Positions 25,853 to 35,514 of a stretch of DNA of 64,000 nt are shown here, one piece after another. The stretch comes from Pseudomonas sp. (GTDB lineage Bacteria; Pseudomonadota; Gammaproteobacteria; Pseudomonadales; Pseudomonadaceae). The stretch is taken from assembly GCF_030150285.1 (NCBI RefSeq), contig NZ_JASLGE010000077.1, forward strand, positions 1-64,000, written 5' to 3'. The notes below the pieces were generated by a model. That model was not told the origin of the DNA, ran no database searches, and worked only from the letters and a program-made list of their open reading frames with translations. Within the stretch, counting starts at the first letter, position 1. Every line of letters starts with the position of its first letter. Position numbers and translations under genes: made by a program.

Positions 25853-28800
25853 ATGAAAAAACAGAAACGTACACTGTTAGCAGGCCTGGATGTGCCGGCC
25901 AAACGCCTAAAGCTGTTGAGTGAGGCTTTTCCTTCTGTTCTGGACCTGTCGGGTGCCACCGTTTCGCAATTGCTGGCGCTCGACCCGCACATGCATATCA
26001 GCGAAGCCCGTGAGTTACTGGAGCGCGCCAAAACCGTCGCGGTGGTGACGGCCCGTCAGTTTCGTGAACGACGCCTGAGCTCGGGCGTTCGCACTGCCTT
26101 TATGCCTGAGACAGGCGTCAAGGGCTTGGTGCAAGGCCCTACCTATACCGAGATGTTTACCCCGAACTGGGCAGAGATGTGCCCGCCCAATGCGATTGAG
26201 GCTACCACGTCACCGATTGCTTACCTGACCGACCTGTACCGCGAAGTCGACAAAATCGAAGCCACGGCCAAAGGTCAATCCTTTCCTTTGGCGACACGCC
26301 GGCCAGATCTGGCAGGGCTGATGCTCGACCACACGGCCCTCAATCAGATCGTGCCGACGCTGACGTTGTCCAACGAAATCCTCGAGACCTCAATCAGCCA
26401 ATTCCTTAACGAACACCACAATGGCATGGCGGTGGACGATGCCCTGCTGCAAACGCGCTACCCGATGGGCCTGCCTTACGAGCGTTACCAGCAACAAATC
26501 ACCTACGTGCTGGGCCGTAAGAAACAGTCCCCGGGCGACGCGATTCGCTGTACCGACATCGACTATCCCTACTTCAAGGAGCCGGGTGTTCACTCCCTGC
26601 GTTCCGACGACGCCTTGCAGCAGGACACGGGCTTTGGGCCAGAGCAACAAAGCCTGCTATTGGAGGCACCGTATTTTCCGTTTGGTGGGCAAGAACAGTC
26701 TGATAAGCAGGGCGCTGTACCGAACGCGTCATTGCTGATTAACCCTCGCTCACGATTGATTGAAGAGGGTGAGACTCGTGCTGCTGACTTTTTTCAACGC
26801 CACTACGGTGTAAGCGACAGCGGCGAATTGTTTGATACCCAGACGTTTTGCCTGCGCACCGGGATTACCACTGACGAGCTCGATTCACTGCTGTCTGTAG
26901 GCCCCTACGCGCCTACGGCATCCCCCAATGGCGGCGTCGCCGTAACGCCGATCGATGGTGCTACGTTTGGTTCGGTGTATATCAACGGCGGCACAAGCCC
27001 GGCCATTGCCATTGAAACGCTGACCGACACCGCGACAGGGGTCGATGGCAGCGTTGTGACCGTCACGCTTGGCCATACCCTGGTCAACTGCACCCCGGAC
27101 CGTTTTGACCGCATGAACCGCATGCTGCGCCTGGCCAAGTGGTTGAAGCTGCCTTTTGACCAGGTTGATCGGTTGTTGTGCGCCTCTAGGGCAGCCGAGC
27201 AGCGCATTGACAGCGCTGACTGGGACCTGACTGCCGACACGTTGCGCACGCTTGGGCTGTTCCAAAACTTGCGCGACAGTCACAAGGTTAGCGCCGAGGA
27301 ATTCGCGACGTTGATTGGTGCGATTGGGCTCTATGGCTTGGGCAAGGAGCCTGCGCAATTTGATCGGGTATTCAATGGTCAGGCATTGTTTACGGTGCCG
27401 TTTGTCCTTGATGATTTACCGTTTTCAGTTAACCCGGATAACGAATCCGATCGTCGAAAAGTCGATCAGATGTGCGTTGCGTTAGGTATGAGCAACGAAA
27501 CCTATCATTTCTGTGCTGCCCTTATTCAGCAAGCTCAAGGGCATGAGCAGTTGAGCTGGAGCAGCCCGGTGGTCTCGGCGTTTTATCGATTGGCGCGTCT
27601 GCCTCGTTACCTTGGGTTAAGCGCAATTGAGGCCGCTGCACTGCTTAAGTTGCTGGACAGTGGGGGTACTCAATTGATCGCCACCCTGGCGGGGATCCCC
27701 CGTGTGGCGACTTACCAGTCATCAGGCAGAAGCGACACATTGAGCACGCTGCATGCTTTGGTTGATTTTCACCTGTGGATGGTGGAAAACCAATGGACTG
27801 CCAGCATGCTGTACCAACTATTGCTGCCTGGCGCTACCAGCTTGATTGCCACACAAACTGAGTACAGTTTGATGCTGCTAATGAGCCAGCAACTGAGCTC
27901 GGCGTTGATCACCGACAGCAGTTTTTCCGAGATTGGAGCCAGTAGCCCTATGGCGTCTGACGCCAAGCACGTGTTGGGCTCTGTCCCTCATTCACTGGAG
28001 CCGATCAATTGGTTCTTCGAACTGAGCGAGTTCATCCATGGCACCTCAGATACACAAAGCTCAAAAGGCCTGGTGAAGTATCTACAAGGTGAAACAGACG
28101 CCTTGTTCGAAGAAGTTCTGAGCGCCAGGATTCAGCAGGTGTTTGACGCCCGTGCAGAGTCCAGTACGAACCTGTTACCCAAGTTGGTGAACATGATCAT
28201 GCGGGCTAGAGGTATGCAAGATGCCTTGCTGATGGAAGGGTTGGGCAATTATTTGACAGTCTCTGTCGACTTGGCCAAAGAGCTGTTGGCCTGGGTGGGG
28301 GCCAACCGCGAAGAAGTCCTCAGCGAAGTGCAGAGAGTGGCCTCAGGAAGTGCGCGTGGCCAAGAGGCAACGTTGCCCATTGACGATAAAGTGCTGCAAA
28401 TACTGGCAGCATTGAGCAAGCGCGCAGCCGTTACCCGGCATTTGAGCCTGAGTCCTGCTCTGGTAGCGGTGTTTGTCCATCAGCCGCAATGGTTTGCGTT
28501 GCCCGACAACACACTCTCACTGCCTGGCGTGTACATCCTGAGCCAATACACGCAGATGTTAAATCTCAGTGAACACACCGAAGAACAACTGCTTGATTAT
28601 TTTCGGCTGATCAACAGCAGTTGGCCCAACGAAGACATTCCCATCGATACCCCGGAATATGAAGCGCAACAAGGCCAACGGCAGATTATTCGTGGCAGTG
28701 CTGCGAACAAACTGGCGACGCTCCTGCGCTGGGGTATCCGTGAAGTCCTGAAAGCGGCGGCTCATATCAATCCTGAGTACGGAGTAGTCTTAAATCTGCA

Positions 28801-30829
28801 GGCGTTTGATCAGTTGGTACGCATGCGTTTGTTTGAGCAAGAGGTCGGGTTGGATACCCAGGCCTTATTGGCACTCGGTAGCCTTACGCCAACCAGTGAT
28901 CTAGAGACCTACCGATACGCTGCAGAGTTAGCATTGACTAGCCTCAATGAAACGCTTTTGGGCAGACCTGCCAATGAGGTTGGACAGAGTAACTCCAGCG
29001 TTATTACGGTCAGCAAGGACTACTTGGTCGCTAATGATCCGTCCAGTCCAGTGTCAGTGATCACTTTGACGTTGTGCGACCTTATGGGCCAGCCGTTGCC
29101 ATTTGTTGACGTCATCTGGAGTACCGATGAGGGCTCATTGCAGAGCCTGGAAAACAAAACAGATAAAGACGGTCAGGCGATCAATTACCTTAAGGCTGGC
29201 ACCGTCATGGGTGTTGCCCATGTCATGGTGAAATATGGGCTGGATGAAATGGTACGTGCCCCCATCATCACCATTGATTGCGATGACGCCTCACTGAGTT
29301 TTACCAATGCCGGTAATGCGCCGTTCTCAGGGCATGCCAATAACCTTGATGCGTTGGAGTTTTGGGTCACGTTGGTTGACCGGTTCGGTAACGTGGGTAG
29401 GGACCGCAGTGTTGATTGGGGAACTAACCTGGGCGAGTTTCAACGTTATATGACACGTACCGATCAACAGGGTGCCACGCGTGCAAGCCTGCGCAGTCTT
29501 AACCACGGCATTGCTCGGGTAGTGGCGCAACTCAGCAATGGAGCAAGTCATGCATTTGGAGCCGTTTCCTTTATCAATACACCGTATTTTGAATATATAC
29601 AGAGCAGTGGCACGCTGACGGTAGGGGATACTGTATTTTTTAATTGCCGGGTTATTGATATGGATGGCCATCCGGTCGTCGGGGCTACTGTTAAGTTTGA
29701 AGTCAACTTTCCACAGTGGGAGAAGTCCGCTGTTACCCGTGGCGACGGTGGTTGTTCTGTTAATTATATTTCCAAGCAAGAAGGGAAAGGGCTCGTCAAA
29801 GTTTCATTTGTCTATGAAGGCAAGACTGTGGTTGATGTACTTCCAATTACGGTTTTCCCAGCATTTACTGTTGTAGATCCTTGGCAGTCATCCTTGAAAT
29901 ATGCTGAAGGCGACCCTGCCCCTATCGAGTTTTCCATTTACTTGCAGTCGGGTGGGAGTTTTATATCAGGGGTATATGTGGTTTGGAGAAAGTTAGGTTC
30001 GGGTGTCGGAATTCATACAAAAACGGATGGCACTGGTTATACTCGGTTTAAAACAAAGGAATTTAAACGGGGCAGTAATATATGGGTTGCGGAAACGGCA
30101 AGCAGACGAGAGCTTGCGCGATTCGAAGTTGAGGGTGTTGAAAAATTCACTTTAAAAGCTGTGCTCATATCACCTGATGCCGAACACGCACGGCCTAATT
30201 TTTTGTCGTCGAATAAGGCTTACATCCTGAATGTTAAGGCGTTTAATGCCAAGGGTGAAGTTGTTGAGGGTGTGAGGTTCAAGCTTTTAAATCTTGGTGC
30301 CAGTTTGGAATTGTTGGGTGTATCGATTCCCGACATCGATGTTGAGATTGAATCCTCACTGCAAGGTCATGATTATTCTGTACGCGGAACTCTCGGCAGG
30401 AATGGCGTGCTTACGTTGGGTGTTAAAGCGATAGACCAAACGGAAATTTTTCGGTTGGATGACTATACGCTCGGTCAGTTGTTTTATATCAGCGCTGTTA
30501 AAGTTACGCAGTTTAAAATGGAGTTAACCTATACCCTGTTTTCGGGCGCTCTGATGCACGTTCCGGATTATGCCCCAGTTCTGAAGATTTATGTCGACAG
30601 AAGTCCTGTGGGTCATAGTATGTATAATTTTGAATCAACGCCTGATCAGGGAGATGGGCAATTGGGGGGGCTGGCATATTCGATCCCTTCTCTGGTTAGA
30701 GATGGATCGAATTATTTATATGTTGAGGGCAGTATTATCAAACTTCCTGAGGTTGTTGCAGAAGGAGGGCACGTTGTACTGGAACCCCATACATTTACGG
30801 TTGCATTGGAACCGGATGCTCACGACTAA
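25853..30829 (+). CDS. tccA: Tc toxin subunit A, N-terminal half (TccA-like) with Ig-like region
   Basis: This 1658-residue protein matches the N-terminal half of a Tc-complex TcA subunit, the part that builds the outer shell of the toxin translocation pentamer. The VRP1/SpvA-type signature is FTPNWAEMCPPNAIEA and SPIAYLTDLYREVDK (about residue 100), with helical segments to about 1040. From about 1045 to the end it turns beta-rich with Ig-like repeats of Big_1 type (ITLTLCDLMGQPLPFVDV, DGHPVVGATVKFEV, GKGLVKVSFVYEG). The start chosen is ATG at 25853 (MKKQKRTLL); an in-frame GTG at 25808 is possible. Toward the 3' end the DNA becomes clearly AT-rich. It is followed after 18 bases by the tccB-like gene, one operon. 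Confidence 0.85.
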   Translation: MKKQKRTLLAGLDVPAKRLKLLSEAFPSVLDLSGATVSQLLALDPHMHISEARELLERAKTVAVVTARQFRERRLSSGVRTAFMPETGVKGLVQGPTYTEMFTPNWAEMCPPNAIEATTSPIAYLTDLYREVDKIEATAKGQSFPLATRRPDLAGLMLDHTALNQIVPTLTLSNEILETSISQFLNEHHNGMAVDDALLQTRYPMGLPYERYQQQITYVLGRKKQSPGDAIRCTDIDYPYFKEPGVHSLRSDDALQQDTGFGPEQQSLLLEAPYFPFGGQEQSDKQGAVPNASLLINPRSRLIEEGETRAADFFQRHYGVSDSGELFDTQTFCLRTGITTDELDSLLSVGPYAPTASPNGGVAVTPIDGATFGSVYINGGTSPAIAIETLTDTATGVDGSVVTVTLGHTLVNCTPDRFDRMNRMLRLAKWLKLPFDQVDRLLCASRAAEQRIDSADWDLTADTLRTLGLFQNLRDSHKVSAEEFATLIGAIGLYGLGKEPAQFDRVFNGQALFTVPFVLDDLPFSVNPDNESDRRKVDQMCVALGMSNETYHFCAALIQQAQGHEQLSWSSPVVSAFYRLARLPRYLGLSAIEAAALLKLLDSGGTQLIATLAGIPRVATYQSSGRSDTLSTLHALVDFHLWMVENQWTASMLYQLLLPGATSLIATQTEYSLMLLMSQQLSSALITDSSFSEIGASSPMASDAKHVLGSVPHSLEPINWFFELSEFIHGTSDTQSSKGLVKYLQGETDALFEEVLSARIQQVFDARAESSTNLLPKLVNMIMRARGMQDALLMEGLGNYLTVSVDLAKELLAWVGANREEVLSEVQRVASGSARGQEATLPIDDKVLQILAALSKRAAVTRHLSLSPALVAVFVHQPQWFALPDNTLSLPGVYILSQYTQMLNLSEHTEEQLLDYFRLINSSWPNEDIPIDTPEYEAQQGQRQIIRGSAANKLATLLRWGIREVLKAAAHINPEYGVVLNLQAFDQLVRMRLFEQEVGLDTQALLALGSLTPTSDLETYRYAAELALTSLNETLLGRPANEVGQSNSSVITVSKDYLVANDPSSPVSVITLTLCDLMGQPLPFVDVIWSTDEGSLQSLENKTDKDGQAINYLKAGTVMGVAHVMVKYGLDEMVRAPIITIDCDDASLSFTNAGNAPFSGHANNLDALEFWVTLVDRFGNVGRDRSVDWGTNLGEFQRYMTRTDQQGATRASLRSLNHGIARVVAQLSNGASHAFGAVSFINTPYFEYIQSSGTLTVGDTVFFNCRVIDMDGHPVVGATVKFEVNFPQWEKSAVTRGDGGCSVNYISKQEGKGLVKVSFVYEGKTVVDVLPITVFPAFTVVDPWQSSLKYAEGDPAPIEFSIYLQSGGSFISGVYVVWRKLGSGVGIHTKTDGTGYTRFKTKEFKRGSNIWVAETASRRELARFEVEGVEKFTLKAVLISPDAEHARPNFLSSNKAYILNVKAFNAKGEVVEGVRFKLLNLGASLELLGVSIPDIDVEIESSLQGHDYSVRGTLGRNGVLTLGVKAIDQTEIFRLDDYTLGQLFYISAVKVTQFKMELTYTLFSGALMHVPDYAPVLKIYVDRSPVGHSMYNFESTPDQGDGQLGGLAYSIPSLVRDGSNYLYVEGSIIKLPEVVAEGGHVVLEPHTFTVALEPDAHD

Positions 30830-30847
30830 TTAATCAGAGGCTCTATC

Positions 30848-33800
30848 ATGAATACCGCCATCATTGCAGAACTCGAAGAACAACGTCGTGACGCGCTGGT
30901 TGATTACTATTTGGGGCAGATCATTCCCTCAGCCGAAACCAGTGCCCCACCCACTATCATTACGCCAGAAGACTTGTACGAGTATTTGTTGATCGATAAC
31001 CAGGTCAATGCGCAAGTTGAAACCAGCCGCGTGGCGCAAGCAATTGCCAGTATTCAGCAGTATATACATGCTGTTTTTAATGGCATGGAGCCTGGTTACC
31101 CCGACGGTTTTGATACCGCGTACTTGCAGCTCTGGCGAGAGGGCATCAGTGAGTACAGCGTGTGGGCCGGGTATCAGATGATTGAAGACTACCCGGAAAA
31201 CTATATCGATCCTACATTGCGGCTCAAGAAAACTGATCAATTTAAAGACTTTGAAATGGATTTGGGGCAAAGTCGGATCACGGAAGAAAGCGTGCAGTCA
31301 GCCGTCAGGAATTATTTGAGTAAGTTTGAACGAGTCAGCAATCTGAAGGTGGTGTCTGGTTATATAGATGGAACTGATTTTAAATTGTCAGATTATTACT
31401 TCGTTGGACGGGAAAATGTTGAGCCGTTTTCTTATTATTGGCGGAAAGCTGAATTTCGTTTAACAAGTGAAAGCGAGTCTATTCCTCCCACTATATGGGG
31501 TGAGTGGAAAAAGATAGATGTTGCGTTGGCCGCTAGCGTTATAAAATCCCGGCTTGTAGTGGTAGGGGCTAGACTTTATCTTGTCTGGCTTGAGGTTGGT
31601 CGGAATATAGTTGATAAAGAGGGCTCACCTACCAGTAGGTATGAGTTCAGCATTAGAATGGCTTATAAGCAATTGAATGATATGTGGTCGCCACAGTCAA
31701 TTCTGCACACTGGGATTTATACTGAGGGCGAGGGCGACTATGAGGTTGCCAATGACTTTGTCTTTGTCGTAACCATCGATCAGCGTTTTGCCATGGAACC
31801 GAGGCTGGTAATAACTTTAGAATCGTTTTTATCAGTTACAGATAGCGTGGTGTTGGCATATGATAAGTTGTTTTTCCCCATTCTTGTTGAGGACGAATTG
31901 GTTGACGAGCTTCTGAAATTGGGTCGATTGATCTACCAGCAGAACCCAATGCGGCTTCAGTTTCCCTATGACGGTTCGGGCGAGAGTGATCAGCCTAGTT
32001 ATATCCATTCTGTGACGTTGGATGAGAAGCTTAGTGTGACTCCTGACGATCCGACAAAAGGGCTTAATCAAACGCTAAGTGTCGAAGTTTCTTTGATGAA
32101 TGGGGAGGGGAAGGAAGACAAGCCCAAGTTTCTGGTGCAAGGTTTTTGTGAGGCAAAAAAATATACCAAGGATGGTTTGAATATTTACTTGGGTAGATGG
32201 CATTCCTCAAACACTGGTATTTCGTCGTCAGAGTATAGAGTTTACTCGGATTCAACAGGGAGGATGTTGTTTGCGAGAATTGTTGTTGAGCATAAAAATG
32301 GTAATTTAAATTTAAAAGCGGGGAAATGGTTTCTTAATGGGAGACAGTGTGGGGAAGTTAAGTTGTCTGATTATCGAGGGACAAGTACTCGTAAAGAGGC
32401 TGTTATTTCGCTTAATTTTGATTATATGAGTGTTGGGGTTCCTTCAAGTTCGGTGATATTGAGTGGTGGTGGTTTTTACTTTGAAATGGCTGATGGTCAA
32501 CGGCCGGATATGAGTAATTCGAGTAATGTTTTTAGTGAGATTGTTGCGGCTGCTGTTATCCGTTTTAATGTTTGGTATGGCTACAAAGCCGATGATGGGA
32601 GATTGATTAAAAGAAGTGTTGGAGTGTTTTCTTTGCTGCTTAATGGTGCCGCAAAGACGCCTGTGGTTGAGTGTCAGTTGGAGCGGGAGTGGAAGAATTC
32701 ATATTTTTCTTTTGGTGTAAGTGGTGAGTCTAATCAGCTCGAAAGTTGGAATGCTTATAATGTAGTACTCGTTAATGAATCGCGATTATCACCCGTTATA
32801 GTGACTGAGCCTAGCGGTGCTTGCTTCCTGAATCTTGAAAGTTTAGACCTGAATGATGAGCTTAGATATGTGCGCCTTAATACATTACTTGCCAAGGAGT
32901 TAACCAGTAAAGCACTGATCTCAATAAAAAGTTTGATGGGGTGGGAAACTCAGCACACTTTGGAACCTCCATCACCAGCTGTTCCGACCAAAGCCGATGA
33001 TGAAGATTCTGAAAATCAATGGGTCGCGCTTGACTTTAATGGTGCCAATGGTCGTTATTTTTGGGAAATATTCTTCCATGTGCCTCATCTTGTCGCCTAT
33101 CGACTGAATTCAGAGTTTGACTACGTAGGAGCAGAGAACTGGCTTCATTATATATTTAATCCATTGGTAAGAATTCCTCAGCTTTATCCTGCCCCAACGG
33201 CTACTATGGATTATTGGGTCTCTCGGCCATTAACAGCTGAGGACGAGTTTAGCTATGAGCTAGACGGTTTGGGTGATCCGGATGCTATCGCTTACAGTGT
33301 GCCTTCGCATTACCGGAAGGTTATTGTAATGCTTTACATGAATAACTTGATTTCCCGTGGTGACTCCCTTTATCGGATGTTGACGCGTGATACGCTAAAT
33401 GAGGCAAAGTTACACTACGTAAGAGCGCTTTCTCTGTTGGGTTCTTTAAATAAAGGCCGCAGTATTAGTAAGTGGGAGCCCATCAGGCTGCAGGATGCAG
33501 CAAAAAAAGATAGCGCTGTATTCGCTGACTTTAGTAGTGAATTGTGGGATGGAAATTTTAGAGCTATCTCGGCGAATGCAACTGGCCAACCGTGGTTGCG
33601 ATTACTCAATGCACCTTGGTTCAGGTTGCCGGTGAATACGGCCTTACTCGATCAATGGGAGCGTCTGGGCCTGCGGTTAAGCAATTTGCGTAACAATCTT
33701 ACTTTGGATGGCAAACCTCTGCAGTTAGCACTTTACGAACCTCCGGCCAATCCCATGGATTTGTTACGTGCTCAATTGGCGGCTGGAGGCAGTACTCAGC

Positions 33801-35479
33801 GGCGATTGGGGTCATTAGCGATCATCCCACCCTATCGTTTCCGCGCCATGTTGCCGCGGGTGCAAAGTGCGGTTGAAATATTGATTCGATACGGCGATCA
33901 AGTGCGTAGCTATATGGAGATGCGTGACCGTGCCAATCAGGAGGAATTGCAACAGTCTCATATACTGGAATTTTCAGCTTTTACACAAACGCTCCAAAAA
34001 CAGGCACTGGAGCATTCGTTAAAATCCCAAGAGGTGCTAGAGCAAAGCAAAAGGACTATTGAATCTCGGAAGAATTATTATGATGGACTGATTGCAGAAG
34101 ACGTTTCCAAGCTGGAAACGGCTGCTATTGAAAAGCAGACGAGCATAAAACCCCGTAATATTGCGAGTGGTGCAGCCACTACTGCAACTCATATTTTTGG
34201 AGCAATAACCCCTGTCATATTTGGCGTGGCATCTGGTGGTATGCTCATTACTGGTACTGGCCACGCCGCTGCAGCAGGCATCCAGACTGATTTGGTTAAT
34301 GATACATATAACGTTGAACAAACGATGCTCTCAGAGCAATACCGCCGCCGTCGCGTCGAATGGACCTTCCAAGTGGAACAGGCCGAGCTGGAACTTGAGG
34401 CCATTGACAAGCAGCTCGAACTGCAAACCCTTGCCATTCAGTCCGCTGAAACCAGCCAAGCCCAAGCGATCAAAGCCCAGGAGCAAGCGCAGGCTTATTA
34501 CAGTTTCCTGAAAAACCGTGCCACGGGCCCGGCGTTGTATCAGTGGTTGTTGAGCCAGATGGCAACGATGTATTTCCAAGCCTATGACGTGGTGCTGTCG
34601 ATGTGCCTGAGTGCCGAGGCGTGCTGGCAATACGAGATTGGTGATCGCGATACGCATTTTGTGCCGACCAATGCCTGGACAGACAACTACCACGGGCTCA
34701 CCGCCGGGGAGGCCTTGAAGCTGGGGCTGTTGCGCATGGAGTCGGCGTACCTCAATCGCCATGAGCGTCGCCTTGAACTGACTAAAACCGTTTCGCTCAG
34801 AAAACTGTTTGAACTCAAGACCAAGGACGCACCTGAAGGCATCAAATGGGAACAGGTGGTGGAAACCTTTTTAGGCAGTGAAGGCACCGGCACCCTGCCG
34901 TTTAATTTGACGGCGCTGGCCTTCGATCAGGATTACCCCGGCCATTACTTGCGCCAGTTGGTCAATGTGTCGGTGTCGATTCCGGCGGTGATCGGGCCGT
35001 ATCAGGACATTCGCGCCACGCTGACGCAATTGGGCAGCCGCACCTTGATGAAGCCGGACATCGACGGCGTGAAGTCGCTGTACTTGAGTGACAACACCTT
35101 GCCGGAAGGTGAGCAGGATAATGCCGATGGAACCCAGGTGATGAGTAACCCGCGTGCCTATCAGCAGATCGGTATTTCCCATGGGGTGGATGATCGCGGC
35201 CTGTTCAACATGGACTTCGGTGATGAGCGTTATTACCCCTTCGAAGGCACGGGGGCGGTGTCGAGCTGGCAGTTGCACTTCCCGCGTCATACTTCGCCTG
35301 AGCAGGCCGCGATGTTGGCCTCACTCACGGATATCATCGTGCATGTGCGGTACCTGGCCGTGGATGGCGGAATTCCTTTCCACAACCAGGTTGAAGCGTT
35401 GATGGATCAAGTTGAAAAGCCGCCCACTGCGCCAGCCGCTAAAAAACGTGCCACGGCGGCTAAAAAGAAACGTCACTGA
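30848..35479 (+). CDS. tccB: Tc toxin subunit A, C-terminal half (TccB-like) with pore and TcB-binding domains
   Basis: This 1543-residue protein completes the TcA. The first part is the neuraminidase-like and receptor-binding region (YYFVGRENVEPFSYYWRKAEF near 180; SEFDYVGAENWLHYIFNPL near 755). Then come a long coiled coil from about 1016, a hydrophobic pore-tip hairpin near 1113-1142 (ATHIFGAITPVIFGVASGG) and the C-terminal TcB-docking part (GPYQDIRATLTQLGS, RAYQQIGISHGVDDRGLF, RYYPFEGTGAVSSWQL). The extreme C-terminus is an unusual Lys/Ala tail (PAAKKRATAAKKKRH). An AGAGG site lies 7 bases before the ATG. Bases up to about 34320 are AT-rich, then typical of the genome. No TcB or TcC gene follows. 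Confidence 0.87.
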   Translation: MNTAIIAELEEQRRDALVDYYLGQIIPSAETSAPPTIITPEDLYEYLLIDNQVNAQVETSRVAQAIASIQQYIHAVFNGMEPGYPDGFDTAYLQLWREGISEYSVWAGYQMIEDYPENYIDPTLRLKKTDQFKDFEMDLGQSRITEESVQSAVRNYLSKFERVSNLKVVSGYIDGTDFKLSDYYFVGRENVEPFSYYWRKAEFRLTSESESIPPTIWGEWKKIDVALAASVIKSRLVVVGARLYLVWLEVGRNIVDKEGSPTSRYEFSIRMAYKQLNDMWSPQSILHTGIYTEGEGDYEVANDFVFVVTIDQRFAMEPRLVITLESFLSVTDSVVLAYDKLFFPILVEDELVDELLKLGRLIYQQNPMRLQFPYDGSGESDQPSYIHSVTLDEKLSVTPDDPTKGLNQTLSVEVSLMNGEGKEDKPKFLVQGFCEAKKYTKDGLNIYLGRWHSSNTGISSSEYRVYSDSTGRMLFARIVVEHKNGNLNLKAGKWFLNGRQCGEVKLSDYRGTSTRKEAVISLNFDYMSVGVPSSSVILSGGGFYFEMADGQRPDMSNSSNVFSEIVAAAVIRFNVWYGYKADDGRLIKRSVGVFSLLLNGAAKTPVVECQLEREWKNSYFSFGVSGESNQLESWNAYNVVLVNESRLSPVIVTEPSGACFLNLESLDLNDELRYVRLNTLLAKELTSKALISIKSLMGWETQHTLEPPSPAVPTKADDEDSENQWVALDFNGANGRYFWEIFFHVPHLVAYRLNSEFDYVGAENWLHYIFNPLVRIPQLYPAPTATMDYWVSRPLTAEDEFSYELDGLGDPDAIAYSVPSHYRKVIVMLYMNNLISRGDSLYRMLTRDTLNEAKLHYVRALSLLGSLNKGRSISKWEPIRLQDAAKKDSAVFADFSSELWDGNFRAISANATGQPWLRLLNAPWFRLPVNTALLDQWERLGLRLSNLRNNLTLDGKPLQLALYEPPANPMDLLRAQLAAGGSTQRRLGSLAIIPPYRFRAMLPRVQSAVEILIRYGDQVRSYMEMRDRANQEELQQSHILEFSAFTQTLQKQALEHSLKSQEVLEQSKRTIESRKNYYDGLIAEDVSKLETAAIEKQTSIKPRNIASGAATTATHIFGAITPVIFGVASGGMLITGTGHAAAAGIQTDLVNDTYNVEQTMLSEQYRRRRVEWTFQVEQAELELEAIDKQLELQTLAIQSAETSQAQAIKAQEQAQAYYSFLKNRATGPALYQWLLSQMATMYFQAYDVVLSMCLSAEACWQYEIGDRDTHFVPTNAWTDNYHGLTAGEALKLGLLRMESAYLNRHERRLELTKTVSLRKLFELKTKDAPEGIKWEQVVETFLGSEGTGTLPFNLTALAFDQDYPGHYLRQLVNVSVSIPAVIGPYQDIRATLTQLGSRTLMKPDIDGVKSLYLSDNTLPEGEQDNADGTQVMSNPRAYQQIGISHGVDDRGLFNMDFGDERYYPFEGTGAVSSWQLHFPRHTSPEQAAMLASLTDIIVHVRYLAVDGGIPFHNQVEALMDQVEKPPTAPAAKKRATAAKKKRH

Positions 35480-35514
35480 ACGTGAGCCGGGTGCCGAGTT
35501 CAGGTGCCTGGCCT

